Source of the DNA: Oceanipulchritudo coccoides | GTDB lineage: Bacteria; Verrucomicrobiota; Verrucomicrobiia; Opitutales; Oceanipulchritudinaceae | Length of the DNA stretch: 64,000 nt | NCBI RefSeq assembly: GCF_010500615.1 | Contig: NZ_JAAGNX010000003.1 | Coordinates: 434,001-498,000 of the forward strand | Direction of reading: 5' to 3' | Part shown: piece after piece, positions 43,286 through 52,703 of the stretch | Layout of the letters: every line of letters starts with the position of its first letter | How positions within the stretch are numbered: position 1 is the first letter of the stretch | Made by a program: the position numbers and the translations under genes | Notes under the pieces: generated by a model | The model's database searches: none | Seen by the model: the letters and a program-made list of their open reading frames with translations, nothing else | What the model was told of the DNA's origin: nothing

Positions 43286-44392
43286 ATGCGTTTCCAACCG
43301 TCCAAGCCTTCCCTCTATGGCATGTCACCTGATCAACTGGTGGCCTTTCTCAAGCCTGCAGGATTTCCGGCCTTCCGTGCCAAGCAGATCCTCGACTGGC
43401 TCTACCGGAAACGCGTCGCCTCCTTCAAGGAGATGACCAACCTGCCCACCGCCCTCATTGAATGGCTCGATCTTAACGCCTGCATGAGCCCGAACTCCGT
43501 CCTTCTTGTGAAAAAGGCCAGCGACGTCACCGAGAAGCTGCTCCTCGAGGGCGAGGACAAGTCACTCGTGGAAACAGTCCTTATTCGTTACCCTCAGCGT
43601 GGAGTGGGTTCGGAATCATCACGCAAGACCATCTGCGTCTCTTCACAGGTTGGCTGTGCTTATGGATGCAAGTTTTGTGCTTCCGGGCTAGCCGGTTGGA
43701 AGCGCGACCTGACCGACGCTGAAATCATCGCCCAGTTCATCCATGTTGCCCGGATTGAACAGGAGAGGGATGCAAGCCGGCCCGACCAAAGCGTTCCCTT
43801 TGACAATATCGTCTTCATGGGCATGGGCGAACCGCTCGCCAACTACGATAATGTCGTCAATGCCATTCGCACACTGAATGCCGAATGGGGCCTCCATTTT
43901 GGCGCACGCCGCATCACTGTCTCCACCTCCGGCCTCGTCCCGCAAATTCACAAGCTCGCCGACGAGCCGATCCAATTTCGACTCGCCCTCAGCCTCCATG
44001 GAGCCACCAACGAGGTCAGGCAGAAAATTATGCCCATCAACAAGCGATACCCGCTTGAAGAGCTGATTCCCGCAGTCCAGGCTTTCTCGGACAAACATGG
44101 TCGCATGCTTACCCTCGAGTTTATCCTCATCGACAGCGTCAATGATTCGTTCGAGCAGGCTCATAAGCTTGCTCAAATTGCCCAGTCCCTCCATGCGCAT
44201 GTGAACATCATTCCCTATAATCGCGTCGAAGGGCTTCCCTGGAAACGCCCCAATATCAACCGCCAGATGGCTTTTTCCAAAATCCTCAAGGAGGCCCGGA
44301 TCTCCCACACCGTCCGCAAGGAAAAGGGCCACGATATCGATGCCGCCTGTGGCCAGCTTCGCCTCCAGACTGAGAAACAACGCCAGGCCTGA
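43286..44392 (+). CDS. rlmN: Dual-specificity 23S rRNA/tRNA adenine-C2 methyltransferase RlmN
   Basis: 368 residues from the ATG at 43286 (upstream in-frame start at 43202 has no domain content). The radical-SAM cluster is C124-x3-C128-x2-C131 (VGCAYGCKFCASG). The methyl-carrying cysteine is C355 in 'DIDAACGQLR', and 'FMGMGEPLANYDNV' is the family signature. The enzyme methylates A2503 of 23S rRNA and A37 of some tRNAs. Confidence 0.97.
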   Translation: MRFQPSKPSLYGMSPDQLVAFLKPAGFPAFRAKQILDWLYRKRVASFKEMTNLPTALIEWLDLNACMSPNSVLLVKKASDVTEKLLLEGEDKSLVETVLIRYPQRGVGSESSRKTICVSSQVGCAYGCKFCASGLAGWKRDLTDAEIIAQFIHVARIEQERDASRPDQSVPFDNIVFMGMGEPLANYDNVVNAIRTLNAEWGLHFGARRITVSTSGLVPQIHKLADEPIQFRLALSLHGATNEVRQKIMPINKRYPLEELIPAVQAFSDKHGRMLTLEFILIDSVNDSFEQAHKLAQIAQSLHAHVNIIPYNRVEGLPWKRPNINRQMAFSKILKEARISHTVRKEKGHDIDAACGQLRLQTEKQRQA

Positions 44393-44467
44393 TCCCCTGC
44401 TCCCTCGCTGGTCAGCCCAGGCCTTTTGTCTTTACATCCAAACCCATCATCCCATCCTTATATCTTG

Positions 44468-45349
44468 ATGTCTAAAAACCGTCCAATAACTGAATTTCTG
44501 TCCCGAAATCGCCCAGTGATCTCGGTGGAATTTTTTCCCCCGAAGGATGAATCGGGCGGGGAACAGATCGTAGCGGCGGCGAAGGAGATCCGGGAACAGA
44601 TAGATCCCGATTTTGTCTCAATCACGTATGGAGCCGGTGGCGGGACACGTGAGCGGACCTACCGCTACGCTTCGATCCTGAAGGATGAATACGGGTTTGA
44701 AGTCATGCCACACCTGACCTGTGTCGGTTCCTCCCGCGAGGAGCTGCTGGAGATCATTTCGGCTTACCAGGCGGCAGGATTCTGCAACATCATGGCCCTT
44801 CGGGGGGACCCGCCAAGTGGAGAAAGCACCTTCACACCGCATCCCGACGGACTTCCCTATGCGGGTGATCTGGTCAAGCTGATCCGGGACAACTACTCCG
44901 GGTTCAGCATCGGCGTGGCCGGCTATCCGGAGGTGCATCCGGAGGCAACTTCCGCCGAAGACGACCTGTGCCACTTGAAGGGAAAAGTGGACGCTGGGGC
45001 TTCCTTCATCACGACGCAGCTTTTCTACGATAACGCCAACTTTCTGGAATTTGTAAAGCGATGCCAGGGAGCGGGTATTGACATCCCTATCATACCGGGG
45101 CTGATGCCAATCCGTTCCGCCAAGCAGGCCAAGCGCTTTTGCCAGCACATTCCTGCTGAGTTGGAAGCAGCCTTGGAAGCGGCTGGTGATGACCCGAAAA
45201 AGACTCGTGAAGTTGGCGTCGACTGGACCCACCGGCAAATAGCCGGCTTGATGGATGCCGGCATCAAGGCCTTTCACATGTATATCATGAATCGCAGCGG
45301 AATGGCCGTGGAAGTGATCAAGCGTCTCCGGCAATCAGGCCGCCTCTAG
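44468..45349 (+). CDS. metF: 5,10-methylenetetrahydrofolate reductase
   Basis: 293 residues, ATG at 44468. It is a TIM-barrel flavoprotein: 'ISVEFFPPKDESGGEQ', 'FVSITYGAGGGTRERT', 'PHLTCVGSSREEL', 'NIMALRGDPPSGE', 'TTQLFYDNANFLEFV'. It reduces methylene-THF to methyl-THF for methionine synthesis. The gene is 75 bp downstream of rlmN on the same strand. I saw no SAM or B12 riboswitch in that gap. Confidence 0.97.
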   Translation: MSKNRPITEFLSRNRPVISVEFFPPKDESGGEQIVAAAKEIREQIDPDFVSITYGAGGGTRERTYRYASILKDEYGFEVMPHLTCVGSSREELLEIISAYQAAGFCNIMALRGDPPSGESTFTPHPDGLPYAGDLVKLIRDNYSGFSIGVAGYPEVHPEATSAEDDLCHLKGKVDAGASFITTQLFYDNANFLEFVKRCQGAGIDIPIIPGLMPIRSAKQAKRFCQHIPAELEAALEAAGDDPKKTREVGVDWTHRQIAGLMDAGIKAFHMYIMNRSGMAVEVIKRLRQSGRL

Positions 45350-45407
45350 GCGGAGTTACTGGCTCAATATAAAACCGGTTGCCAGACTTTGTTTAAAGCC
45401 AGCTCTT

Positions 45408-45812
45408 CTACCAGAATTTCCACCACTTCTTGCGCTTTTCCTGCGCTTCAGGAGCGGCCTTGTCGGCATCCTTCTGAACCTGTTCAGCCTTCTTTTCCGA
45501 TTGTTTAGCCAGCCCGGGTGGCATTTCCCCTTCCTTCTTGGCCATACCGGGAGACTTGTCCTTTTTCACCGCCTTGGCTTTCTTCACTTCCCGGGAGACA
45601 TCTTCCTCAACCTCCACTTGCTTTTTCTCAACAATCTCGCCTGATTCCTCGACCTTTTTAGTGACTTCCTTCTTGTTGGCGGCCTTTTCAAGCTCAGCTT
45701 CGCCATCCTGCTTCATCATTTTTGCCTTTCGTTCGGCCATTGCCCCGCCCGTTTCGGCATTCAGGAAAACAGGAACAAAACAGAATAATAGTGTGATCAG
45801 TAGAATTTTCAT
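45408..45812 (-). CDS. Small secreted Lys/Glu-rich coiled-coil protein
   Basis: 134 residues. Signal peptide (MKILLITLLFCFVPVFLNA), then a highly charged Lys/Glu/Val-rich helical stretch (~25-125) with heptad-like 'KKVEESGEIVEKKQVEVEED', and an aromatic-cationic end 'KRKKWWKFW'. No family recognised. The charged body suggests an extended periplasmic or envelope rod; the WWKFW tail could touch a membrane. It is 58 bp from the convergent metF end. Confidence 0.7.
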   Translation of the reverse strand: MKILLITLLFCFVPVFLNAETGGAMAERKAKMMKQDGEAELEKAANKKEVTKKVEESGEIVEKKQVEVEEDVSREVKKAKAVKKDKSPGMAKKEGEMPPGLAKQSEKKAEQVQKDADKAAPEAQEKRKKWWKFW

Positions 45813-45871
45813 GGCCTCGAACCTATCCGACGAGGGCTCCCCTGTCCATCCACAAAACCCTCATTGGATCT

Positions 45872-46837
45872 TTAGGCCTTGCGCGGATGGAACCGCTTGT
45901 GCGCGCTAATGAGCTGTTTGCGATCCACTTTCGTGTAAATCTCTGTTGTGCCAATATCTGCATGTCCAAGCATCTCCTGAATAGCACGAAGGTCCGCTCC
46001 ATTACTGAGCAGATGCGTCGCAAAGGAGTGCCGGAGGCCGTGGGGCTTCACCGACTTCTCGATACCAGCTACTTGCGCATACTTCTTGATCCAGTGCCAG
46101 ACGGTCTTCCTCGAAAGGGCTGTTCCCCTGTTACTGAGAAAAACCACACTTCCAGTCTTTGGACGGACCAACTGCGGGCGCGCAGTATGCAGATAAGCTT
46201 TGATCGCTTCGATGGCCCGGCCGCCGACGGGGGTTAGTCGATCTTTGCCGCGTTTGCCCGCCTCCACCCGGAGGAAGCCTTCCTCAAGATCAAGGTTCTG
46301 GAGCGTCAGGGCACAAAGCTCCGAAACGCGCAACCCGCTGCTGTACATCAACTCAAGGAATGCCCGGTCCCTCAGCCCCTGTGCGGAATGCCGGCTGGGT
46401 GCCTCAAGCAAGGCGTCCACTTCCTCCGGAGAGAGCGTGTCCGGCAAATGACGGGCCAGTTTGGGGGCGCTCAACAGCTCGGTAAAATCATCCCGAATGA
46501 CTTTCTCAGCGACCAAAAAGCGGGCGCAATGCTTCAAGGCACTCAGTTTGCGGGCCAGGGACGCTGCACTGTAGTCCTCGTCATCCAGCGATTGCAGCCA
46601 GGCCGAGATATCCTCGCCCTTGACGGATTCCCATATCTGGCGCTTGCACTTTGTAGCAACAAATTGGGCACATTGACAAATATCGCGCTGATACCCTTCC
46701 ACCGTGTGCCGGGAATGCCCCTTCTCGAGCTCGATAAAGACCCCGAAAGCATCCACCCCATCGGCCAGTGCGGGCGGCAGGGAATCAATCGCACGGTCGA
46801 TCGAATCACTCCAGCGCTTGCTTTTGAGGGAACCCAT
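45872..46837 (-). CDS. xerD: Tyrosine recombinase XerC/XerD
   Basis: 321 residues from the ATG at 46837. The N-terminal SAM-like domain includes 'FIELEKGHSRHTVEGYQRD'. The catalytic domain holds all active-site residues: Arg in 'SSGLRVSEL', Lys in 'GKRGKDRLTPVG', H-x2-R in 'HGLRHSFATHLL', His in 'LGHADIGTTEIYTKV' and the nucleophile Tyr in the same block. It resolves chromosome dimers at dif. The name XerD rather than XerC is a best fit. No mobile-element context. Confidence 0.93.
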   Translation of the reverse strand: MGSLKSKRWSDSIDRAIDSLPPALADGVDAFGVFIELEKGHSRHTVEGYQRDICQCAQFVATKCKRQIWESVKGEDISAWLQSLDDEDYSAASLARKLSALKHCARFLVAEKVIRDDFTELLSAPKLARHLPDTLSPEEVDALLEAPSRHSAQGLRDRAFLELMYSSGLRVSELCALTLQNLDLEEGFLRVEAGKRGKDRLTPVGGRAIEAIKAYLHTARPQLVRPKTGSVVFLSNRGTALSRKTVWHWIKKYAQVAGIEKSVKPHGLRHSFATHLLSNGADLRAIQEMLGHADIGTTEIYTKVDRKQLISAHKRFHPRKA

Positions 46838-46945
46838 CCGTTCAGATTGAATAGGATACCGGATCCATATCAACCGCTAATTTAGCATCCGACCCGCCTG
46901 TACTTAACCTTGAAAAGCCCGCTTCATTGCGCTTTCCTCTGCTCC

Positions 46946-48256
46946 ATGAAACTAGACGGAAGGGAAAATGACCGGGAGCTGAACCCGGCCGACCTGCGCG
47001 GCATTCTGAAATATGTCCCGCAATGGCGTCACCATACTTTCGTCATCGCGCTGGATGGCTCAGTCGTTGAGGAGGACACGATCAACAACCTCATGCTCCA
47101 ACTGGCTGTCCTGCGAAACCTTGGCATTCGCCTGGTGGTTGTCTACGGGATCGGCGAACAGGTCATGAAGCTGGCCAAGGACAAACATCTAAAAGTGTCG
47201 GAAGCGCGTGGCTACGGGCCCACGGATTATGCAACCCTCGAGGTGGCCATTAATGCGGCTGGACGGGTTGGTCACCAGATAGAGCGAGGGCTCACCCGCA
47301 ACGGGCTCAAGTGCGCGCGCGTCAACGCCGTTCGGGCAACCGACCGTGGCATCATCAAGGGAGTGAACCAACTCTTCACCGGTAAAGTGGAAAAAATCGA
47401 CGCCGAGCTGATTATAAAGCTCATGGCCGATGAAATGGTCCCCCTCATCAGCCCGGTGGCCTTCACCAAGGACGGTTCCGAGCGGCGGATTAATTCGGAT
47501 CTTCTTGGCGCTGAACTCGCGATTGCCCTCAAGGCCTCCAAGTTAATTTATATCCTGCCCTACCCGGGATTAACCTACAAGGGACAGCTTCGGCTCAATG
47601 TCGACTTTCAGGAGGTCAAGAAACACCTCGATTCCAAACAAAAGCTCATTGATGAGGCTGTCCGCTCAAAGGCGGAATACGCCGTTAAGGCAATCGAGGG
47701 CGGCACGCCGCGGGCCCACATTATCGACTGTCGCATCCACGACGGACTCCTGATGGAGGTCTTCTCCAAAGTCGGTATCGGATCCATGATTCATTCCAAT
47801 CCGTACTCCCAGATCCGGGCCGCCCGACGCAAGGATGTCGGGGCAATCTTCACGCTTACCAAGTCGGCGGTGCGCGAGGAAATTCTTCGGCCGCGCTCCC
47901 GGGCCAGCATTGAAGCGGACATCGCGGACTACCATGTCTACGAGATTGATGACAGCATCATCGGATGCTTCCGCATCACCAACTTTCCCCGGTCAAGGAC
48001 CTCCGAGCTTGGGGCAGTCTACGTCCATCCTGCTTATCAGGGACGCCGGATTGGCAAAGCCATGGTGCAGTTTGCCGCTGAAGCATGCGCGAAAAAGAAC
48101 AAGAACCGGCTGGTCGCCCTGACCACGCAGACCTCCGCCTTTTTCCGGGATACCTGCGGGTTTTCGGTCGGCCAGCGCGCTCTCCTGCCAAAGCCTTTGC
48201 GAGAACAACTCGAACGCAGCGATCGCAACTCGCAGATTTTCTACAAGGACTTGTAG
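46946..48256 (+). CDS. argA: Amino-acid N-acetyltransferase (N-acetylglutamate synthase), ArgA type
   Basis: 436 residues, ATG at 46946 preferred over an upstream TTG. It is a fusion of an amino-acid-kinase domain (~25-285, 'HHTFVIALDGSVVEED', 'LVVVYGIGEQ', 'INSDLLGAELAIAL') with a C-terminal GNAT domain (~295-436, 'AVYVHPAYQGRRIGKAMVQF', 'TTQTSAFFRDTCGFSVG'). This is the classical ArgA arrangement, catalysing the first step of arginine synthesis with feedback control through the kinase-like domain. The gene ends 8 bp from rnpB on the other strand. Confidence 0.95.
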   Translation: MKLDGRENDRELNPADLRGILKYVPQWRHHTFVIALDGSVVEEDTINNLMLQLAVLRNLGIRLVVVYGIGEQVMKLAKDKHLKVSEARGYGPTDYATLEVAINAAGRVGHQIERGLTRNGLKCARVNAVRATDRGIIKGVNQLFTGKVEKIDAELIIKLMADEMVPLISPVAFTKDGSERRINSDLLGAELAIALKASKLIYILPYPGLTYKGQLRLNVDFQEVKKHLDSKQKLIDEAVRSKAEYAVKAIEGGTPRAHIIDCRIHDGLLMEVFSKVGIGSMIHSNPYSQIRAARRKDVGAIFTLTKSAVREEILRPRSRASIEADIADYHVYEIDDSIIGCFRITNFPRSRTSELGAVYVHPAYQGRRIGKAMVQFAAEACAKKNKNRLVALTTQTSAFFRDTCGFSVGQRALLPKPLREQLERSDRNSQIFYKDL

Positions 48257-48263
48257 AAAAAAG

Positions 48264-48653
48264 GACCGGTTGGCGGTAAGCCGGATTCTGTCCCCTCCCC
48301 GACAAGTCGGGGAAAGTGGCTCCCATTTATCTATCCCGCCGAAGCGGAATCCCCCGACAAGTCGGAGGTGCGACTAACCCGGGATCATCGGACGGGCCGC
48401 CCGATCCCCTATTCAGTCTTGCACCAGATTGGGTTTACCGTGCCCCGTCAGTTACCTTCCGGGCGGTGAGCTCTTACCTCACCATTTCACCCTTACCTCG
48501 ACGAATCGAGGCGGTATATTTTCTGTGGCACTGTCCGTCACGCCGGCTTCGCAGCCTGCGTGCCCCTGCTTTCACAAGGAATCCCGCCCTATGGTGTCCG
48601 GACTTTCCTCTACCGTCCCGAAGAACGACAGCGGGAGCCCGCCAACCGGTTAA
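48264..48653 (-). ncRNA. rnpB: RNase P RNA, bacterial class A
   Basis: About 390 nt on the minus strand. The 5' part reads AGAGGAAAGTCCGGACACC (the universal P4 strand) just after P2/P3, and the 3' part ends ACAGAATCCGGCTTACC, the conserved class A end. The terminal helix P1 is perfect: 48639-48650 pairs with 48265-48276 (ACCGGTTGGCGG and complement). Two P-stem hairpins carry the same CCGACAAGTCGG core. The P1 helix is followed by a T run (complement of 48257-48262), which likely ends transcription. Ends are set by P1 and are approximate. Confidence 0.95.
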
Positions 48654-48737
48654 CTCAAAGCGTGGATCATTGAAGCCCTCTGGCAACCACAATTGTTAAA
48701 CCCTAAACCCAAAGAGGGAACAATAGCCAAATGCACA

Positions 48738-49694
48738 TCAGGGCCATTCAGTCCAACCGGACAGGAAACGGTAGTGCCATCCGCCCCACAAGTCGCTCGC
48801 CCAGATCCAGTTCTCATCCGTCGCGCTCCACAGCCATAGGTTGAAAGGACCCGTGCTGGCGGATGTGCTTACCCAGAGCCAGCCACCCTCCCCATAATGA
48901 TAAATCCAGGGAAAGTTCTGGTCATCGATGACTCCGATTCCGGTCAACTTCCGCCCAGTGCGCGGATCCGGCGGAACGGTCGACCAGTAACCACTGCCGT
49001 AGGTTGGAAGAGCTCCACCAAAGTCACCGAGTTCCCAGACATAGGACCAGACTGGATCTGAACTGGAATTTTCCACCCCCACCGGACCATAGCCGTATAA
49101 GATCGCATAGGTCGTCGAAATCTCACGCGTGAAAATGGTTGAGGTACCATCATCCACCGTCATTTGGACGTCAATCTTCACAATCGCCACCGGAATGACC
49201 GTATTTGCCACCAAACGTCTCTCAAACCTGGCGAAAAACACATCACCGCTAAAAGTGCAGGTGACCGGAATTGACCCGGGATTCACCGTGCCACTGGCAG
49301 ATCCGGAAAACGGCACGACAACACCTTCGGTCAATCCCAGAGGACACAAGGGGACACCCGGCAAGCCGAAATCTACAAAAAGGCTTTGGCCTCCTCCATC
49401 CAACCAGTAGGCATTCACCCAATGCAGACCATCCGGGGTCAGTTGAAACTGGTCCCGGTAATCCCGGTCAATATCCTTGAAGGAGGTCCGGAAGAAGGGA
49501 CCGCCGATCGACTCAACCCGGAGCGGTTCGGTCGATTCAGAGGTCATGACCCATTGGTTAAATGAGACCAAAGGCAGGTAGTCCACCCAGTTGAATCCGT
49601 AGGAAGAAGACAGCCCTATGGTCAGAAAGGCTGCTACCCCTCGAAAAACTGCCCTGCCCCTGACACCGATGAAAGACAAGATAGATAAGTTCAT
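48738..49694 (-). CDS. Secreted protein with C-terminal Trp-rich module, function unknown
   Basis: About 318 residues from the ATG at 49694; an ATG at 49715 is also possible. The N-terminus looks like a signal peptide ending near 'IGLSSSYGF'. The middle is a beta-rich domain with two cysteines. The last ~70 residues are aromatic: 'GIGVIDDQNFPWIYHYGEGG', 'WLWSATDENWIWASDL' and a final GWTEWP. This resembles the WIY modules at 1-1316. No catalytic motif seen. The 84 bp to the next gene upstream (49779) hold nothing clear. Confidence 0.8.
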   Translation of the reverse strand: MNLSILSFIGVRGRAVFRGVAAFLTIGLSSSYGFNWVDYLPLVSFNQWVMTSESTEPLRVESIGGPFFRTSFKDIDRDYRDQFQLTPDGLHWVNAYWLDGGGQSLFVDFGLPGVPLCPLGLTEGVVVPFSGSASGTVNPGSIPVTCTFSGDVFFARFERRLVANTVIPVAIVKIDVQMTVDDGTSTIFTREISTTYAILYGYGPVGVENSSSDPVWSYVWELGDFGGALPTYGSGYWSTVPPDPRTGRKLTGIGVIDDQNFPWIYHYGEGGWLWVSTSASTGPFNLWLWSATDENWIWASDLWGGWHYRFLSGWTEWP

Positions 49695-49778
49695 CGAATA
49701 GGGTCTATAAATCATGCAGAGTCCCGAAGTCAATGCCCTGTTTTTGTAAATCCCACAGGGAAACCCGTGAACCTGCGC

Positions 49779-50489
49779 CTACCGGTCAAAGTAAAGGATT
49801 CGGCCGCAACTGTCGCAGCGGACAAGTTCCTTCCCCCGCCGGGTAGTGGACTCGATATCGCCAGATACCTTGAGGTGACATCCCTGGCAACGGCCATCCT
49901 CCAACTGCACGACAACGGGTGGGCGCTTCACCTGCCCCTTGACGTACTTGTATTGCTGGAGAACAGATTCATCCACCTCCTTCGCACAAGCTTCAACTGC
50001 CTCACCGGCAGCTTTCAATTCGGATTGGAAGGAGGTAAAATTGTCCTTCAGTAACTGGATATGCGCCTCGAGGGTGTGCTTTTGCTCCTTGGTCAACTGG
50101 CTCAATTTCTCCAGCTCGGATTGATACAGCTCGATATCCTCAAGGACCTGGAGCTCCTTATCCTCCAGATCTGAAATGGATGATTGCAGGTTCTTGATCT
50201 CGTTTTCGAGGGCCGTGAATTCCTCGTTCTTTTTGACCTGCATCTGCTGGGTCTTGTACTTGATGATATGCTCCTCCGCTTCAGCGACATCTCCCTCAAG
50301 TTCGAGCCGGCGCACTTCCAAGGCTTTCAGCCCATTCTCCTTTTCGGCCAGCGCAAACTCAAGCTGGCCGATGGCCACCTCCTCTTTTTGGATTTCCCGT
50401 GGGATATCATCCAGTTGTCGACGAATGGAATCACAGCGAGTATCCCGATCTTGCAGGATTAAAAGCTTTTGAATCCAGTCAGCAACCAT
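49779..50489 (-). CDS. Coiled-coil protein with C-terminal zinc ribbon (CT398-like)
   Basis: About 236 residues; the ATG at 50489 gives the family's usual start 'WIQKLLILQDRDTRCDSIRR'. Residues 10-170 are a long coiled coil. The C-terminal zinc ribbon carries C-x2-C ('RCQGCHLKVSGD') and C-x2-C ('VRCDSCGRILYF'). These proteins are widespread; the chlamydial homologue CT398 has been linked to sigma-54 and secretion, but no common function is settled. Divergent from the dinG gene with ~100 bp between starts. Confidence 0.9.
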   Translation of the reverse strand: MVADWIQKLLILQDRDTRCDSIRRQLDDIPREIQKEEVAIGQLEFALAEKENGLKALEVRRLELEGDVAEAEEHIIKYKTQQMQVKKNEEFTALENEIKNLQSSISDLEDKELQVLEDIELYQSELEKLSQLTKEQKHTLEAHIQLLKDNFTSFQSELKAAGEAVEACAKEVDESVLQQYKYVKGQVKRPPVVVQLEDGRCQGCHLKVSGDIESTTRRGKELVRCDSCGRILYFDR

Positions 50490-50591
50490 GCCTGAGATTT
50501 GTCGAGTGCCATGCCAATTGGCAATTGGAAAAACCTTTTTATGTGCTTTTTGCCATTGCCGCGAATCCCACTGTCCCCGCATCATCCTGAC

Positions 50592-52634
50592 ATGATCGGG
50601 CTGAATGATGCTTTTCTGGAAGGATCTGTAGCGAAAATCCCCGCACAGGAGACTTGGGAGGCCGTTGCCCGTATTTTCAAAAAGGAGGGCACCCTCCAAA
50701 AGAAGATGCAGCTGGAACACCGTCCGCAGCAGGAGCAAATGGCGCTACGGACGCTGGAGGCGTGGCAAAGGGACCAGCCCGTTTTCTTTGAGGCCGGCAC
50801 AGGCGTCGGGAAGAGCCTTGCCTACCTGATCCCGGGTATCATGCAGGCCGTATCGGCCGAACGACCGCTCGTCGTCTCCACCCATACGATCGCCTTGCAG
50901 GAACAGATTGAGACTAAAGACCTGTCACTCTGCCGGAAGCTGTTCCAGAGTGATCCCATTCTGGCGCATTTTGCGAAATTTCGTCACGCAGTACTCCTCG
51001 GGCGTGGCAACTACCTCTGTGGAACGCGCCTGAAACAGGCCCTCAAGACCCGCACAGAGCTTTTTCCCTCAAATGAGCAGAAGGAGCTCGAGCGCATTGC
51101 CGACTGGGCACAGACAACCACCACCGGTTTGCGTCAGGAACTGAGCCCGGAACCACTTCCGGAGGTCTGGGACTGGGTCCAGGCAGACGGACATTCCTGC
51201 AACCCAAGGAATTGTTCCCCCAAAAGCTGTTTCTTCCGCAAGGCGCGGGAAGCCGTCAGGGACAGCAACCTGATTATCGTGAATCACAGCCTGCTGTTTG
51301 CCCTTTTGGCGGCAGGCCACTTCCCGACCGGGGATGTTCCCGGAATCCTCTTTCCCGAGGATTTCATGGTGATTGATGAAGCCCATACCCTCCCGGCTAT
51401 TGCCACCGAGTATTTCGGCCTGCAAATCAGCGGCCTCGGTCTGAGGCGGCAATTGCTCAAACTCTATCATCCGCACAAGCGGAAGTCCCGTGGGCTGCTG
51501 GTGAAAAACGGAGACCCGGGCCTTCGTAGCCAGGTCATGATCCTTACCGATGAGGTGGAGGGCTTTTTTGAATCTGTAAAGCAGGAGCATCTCGGGGCCG
51601 GACGCCCGTTCCGCCTGCGCGTCGCGGATTGGCACGAGAATTCCTTGGATATTCCCTTGAGAGACCTCATCCACGGCATCTGCAAATGCGAAAGCCGTAT
51701 GGAAGAAGGTGCCGAGCGGGATGAACTAGAGGGAGTCCGACGCAGGTTGCAGGCTTATCGCGAGGGCATTAACGAGGCTCTTCAGATCAGCGATCCGGAA
51801 TCCGTCTACTGGATTGAGGGTACCGGACAGCAGGGCAAGCGCGTGCATTTGAGGTCGGCGCCGCTTGAAGTGGCCGGCCCATTGCGTGAACGGCTCTTTG
51901 AGCGAAATACTGGACTGCTCCTGACGAGCGCAACCTTGGCCGAAGGTCCGGACATGGACTCCTTCAAGCGAAAGGTGGGGGCGCCCGAGGCTGATTCAGA
52001 GCAGGTTGCCTCGCCTTTCGATTATCCTCTACAGATGGAAATCCTCATCCATGAAGGGGCTCCGGGCCCCTCCTCCGAGGACGGTAGCCTGAACACGAAA
52101 TTCCTTGAAAAGGAAATTCTCCGGCTGGCCTGTGAAGTGAAAGGCGGATCACTTGTCCTGTTCACGAGTTATCGCGATCTTCTGGCTGTTGACAAAGGTC
52201 TTCGTCCCCAGTGCAGCCGCCTTGGCCGGCCGCTATTCAGCCAGGGAACCGGAATGGGACGATCGGAATTGCTCACCGCCTTCCGCGAAACGGGCAATGG
52301 CATTCTACTTGGCACCGATTCCTTCTGGACCGGCGTCGATGTGCCCGGACCCGCGCTTTCGCAGGTCATCATCACCCGCCTCCCATTCGAAAATCCCTCC
52401 CATCCCATTGCCGAGGCAAGGGGTGAGAAATGCCGTGAGGAAGGCCGCAGTGCATTCTCCGAGCTCACCCTGCCAGCGGCATTGGTCAAATTCCGTCAAG
52501 GCCTCGGGCGACTTATCCGAAACCAGACCGATGAGGGCCGACTGGCGATTCTCGACTCCCGGATTCTCTCAAAACCGTATGGGAGGCTCTTTTTGGATGT
52601 CCTTCCACATAGTCAATACAAACGGATCTCCTGA
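50592..52634 (+). CDS. dinG: DinG/XPD-type ATP-dependent DNA helicase
   Basis: About 680 residues from the ATG at 50592. Superfamily 2 motifs: Walker A 'FFEAGTGVGKSLAYL', DEAH box 'MVIDEAHTLP', motif VI 'QGLGRLIRNQTDEGRLAILD'. The four cysteines of the Fe-S domain are visible ('NYLCGTRL' and 'CNPRNCSPKSCFFRKA'). It unwinds DNA structures such as R-loops and damage-stalled forks. Start codon is uncertain; an upstream in-frame start exists at 50499. Confidence 0.93.
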   Translation: MIGLNDAFLEGSVAKIPAQETWEAVARIFKKEGTLQKKMQLEHRPQQEQMALRTLEAWQRDQPVFFEAGTGVGKSLAYLIPGIMQAVSAERPLVVSTHTIALQEQIETKDLSLCRKLFQSDPILAHFAKFRHAVLLGRGNYLCGTRLKQALKTRTELFPSNEQKELERIADWAQTTTTGLRQELSPEPLPEVWDWVQADGHSCNPRNCSPKSCFFRKAREAVRDSNLIIVNHSLLFALLAAGHFPTGDVPGILFPEDFMVIDEAHTLPAIATEYFGLQISGLGLRRQLLKLYHPHKRKSRGLLVKNGDPGLRSQVMILTDEVEGFFESVKQEHLGAGRPFRLRVADWHENSLDIPLRDLIHGICKCESRMEEGAERDELEGVRRRLQAYREGINEALQISDPESVYWIEGTGQQGKRVHLRSAPLEVAGPLRERLFERNTGLLLTSATLAEGPDMDSFKRKVGAPEADSEQVASPFDYPLQMEILIHEGAPGPSSEDGSLNTKFLEKEILRLACEVKGGSLVLFTSYRDLLAVDKGLRPQCSRLGRPLFSQGTGMGRSELLTAFRETGNGILLGTDSFWTGVDVPGPALSQVIITRLPFENPSHPIAEARGEKCREEGRSAFSELTLPAALVKFRQGLGRLIRNQTDEGRLAILDSRILSKPYGRLFLDVLPHSQYKRIS

Positions 52635-52680
52635 GCCTTGGTGGCTTGATCATTTTGTCAGCTTTGCATTTGCCTCACAG

Positions 52681-52703
52681 CCTACCTCAGGTAGGATTAA
52701 ATC
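52681..52703 (+). promoter_or_regulatory. Palindrome covering the Shine-Dalgarno of the PP2C gene
   Basis: CCTACCTCAGGTAGG (52681-52695) is a near-perfect palindrome whose right arm contains the only Shine-Dalgarno-like sequence (AGGTAGGA) before the ATG at 52704. In RNA it can form a 5-bp stem with a 5-nt loop that would cover the ribosome site; in DNA it could be an operator. Purely structural observation. Confidence 0.3.

Noticed and set aside
45872-46837. Tyrosine recombinase as a sign of an integrated element
   Set aside because: Size and motifs fit chromosomal XerC/D; neighbours are housekeeping genes, with no attachment repeats, tRNA or phage genes.
48241-48262. Hairpin CTACAAG-GA-CTTGTAG as terminator of argA
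   Set aside because: It overlaps the argA end and is followed by A residues on the plus strand rather than T, so it does not fit a rho-independent terminator in that direction.
48299-48366. Repeated CCGACAAGTCGG, considered as a short-repeat or CRISPR-like signal
   Set aside because: Both copies are stem-loops inside the RNase P RNA.
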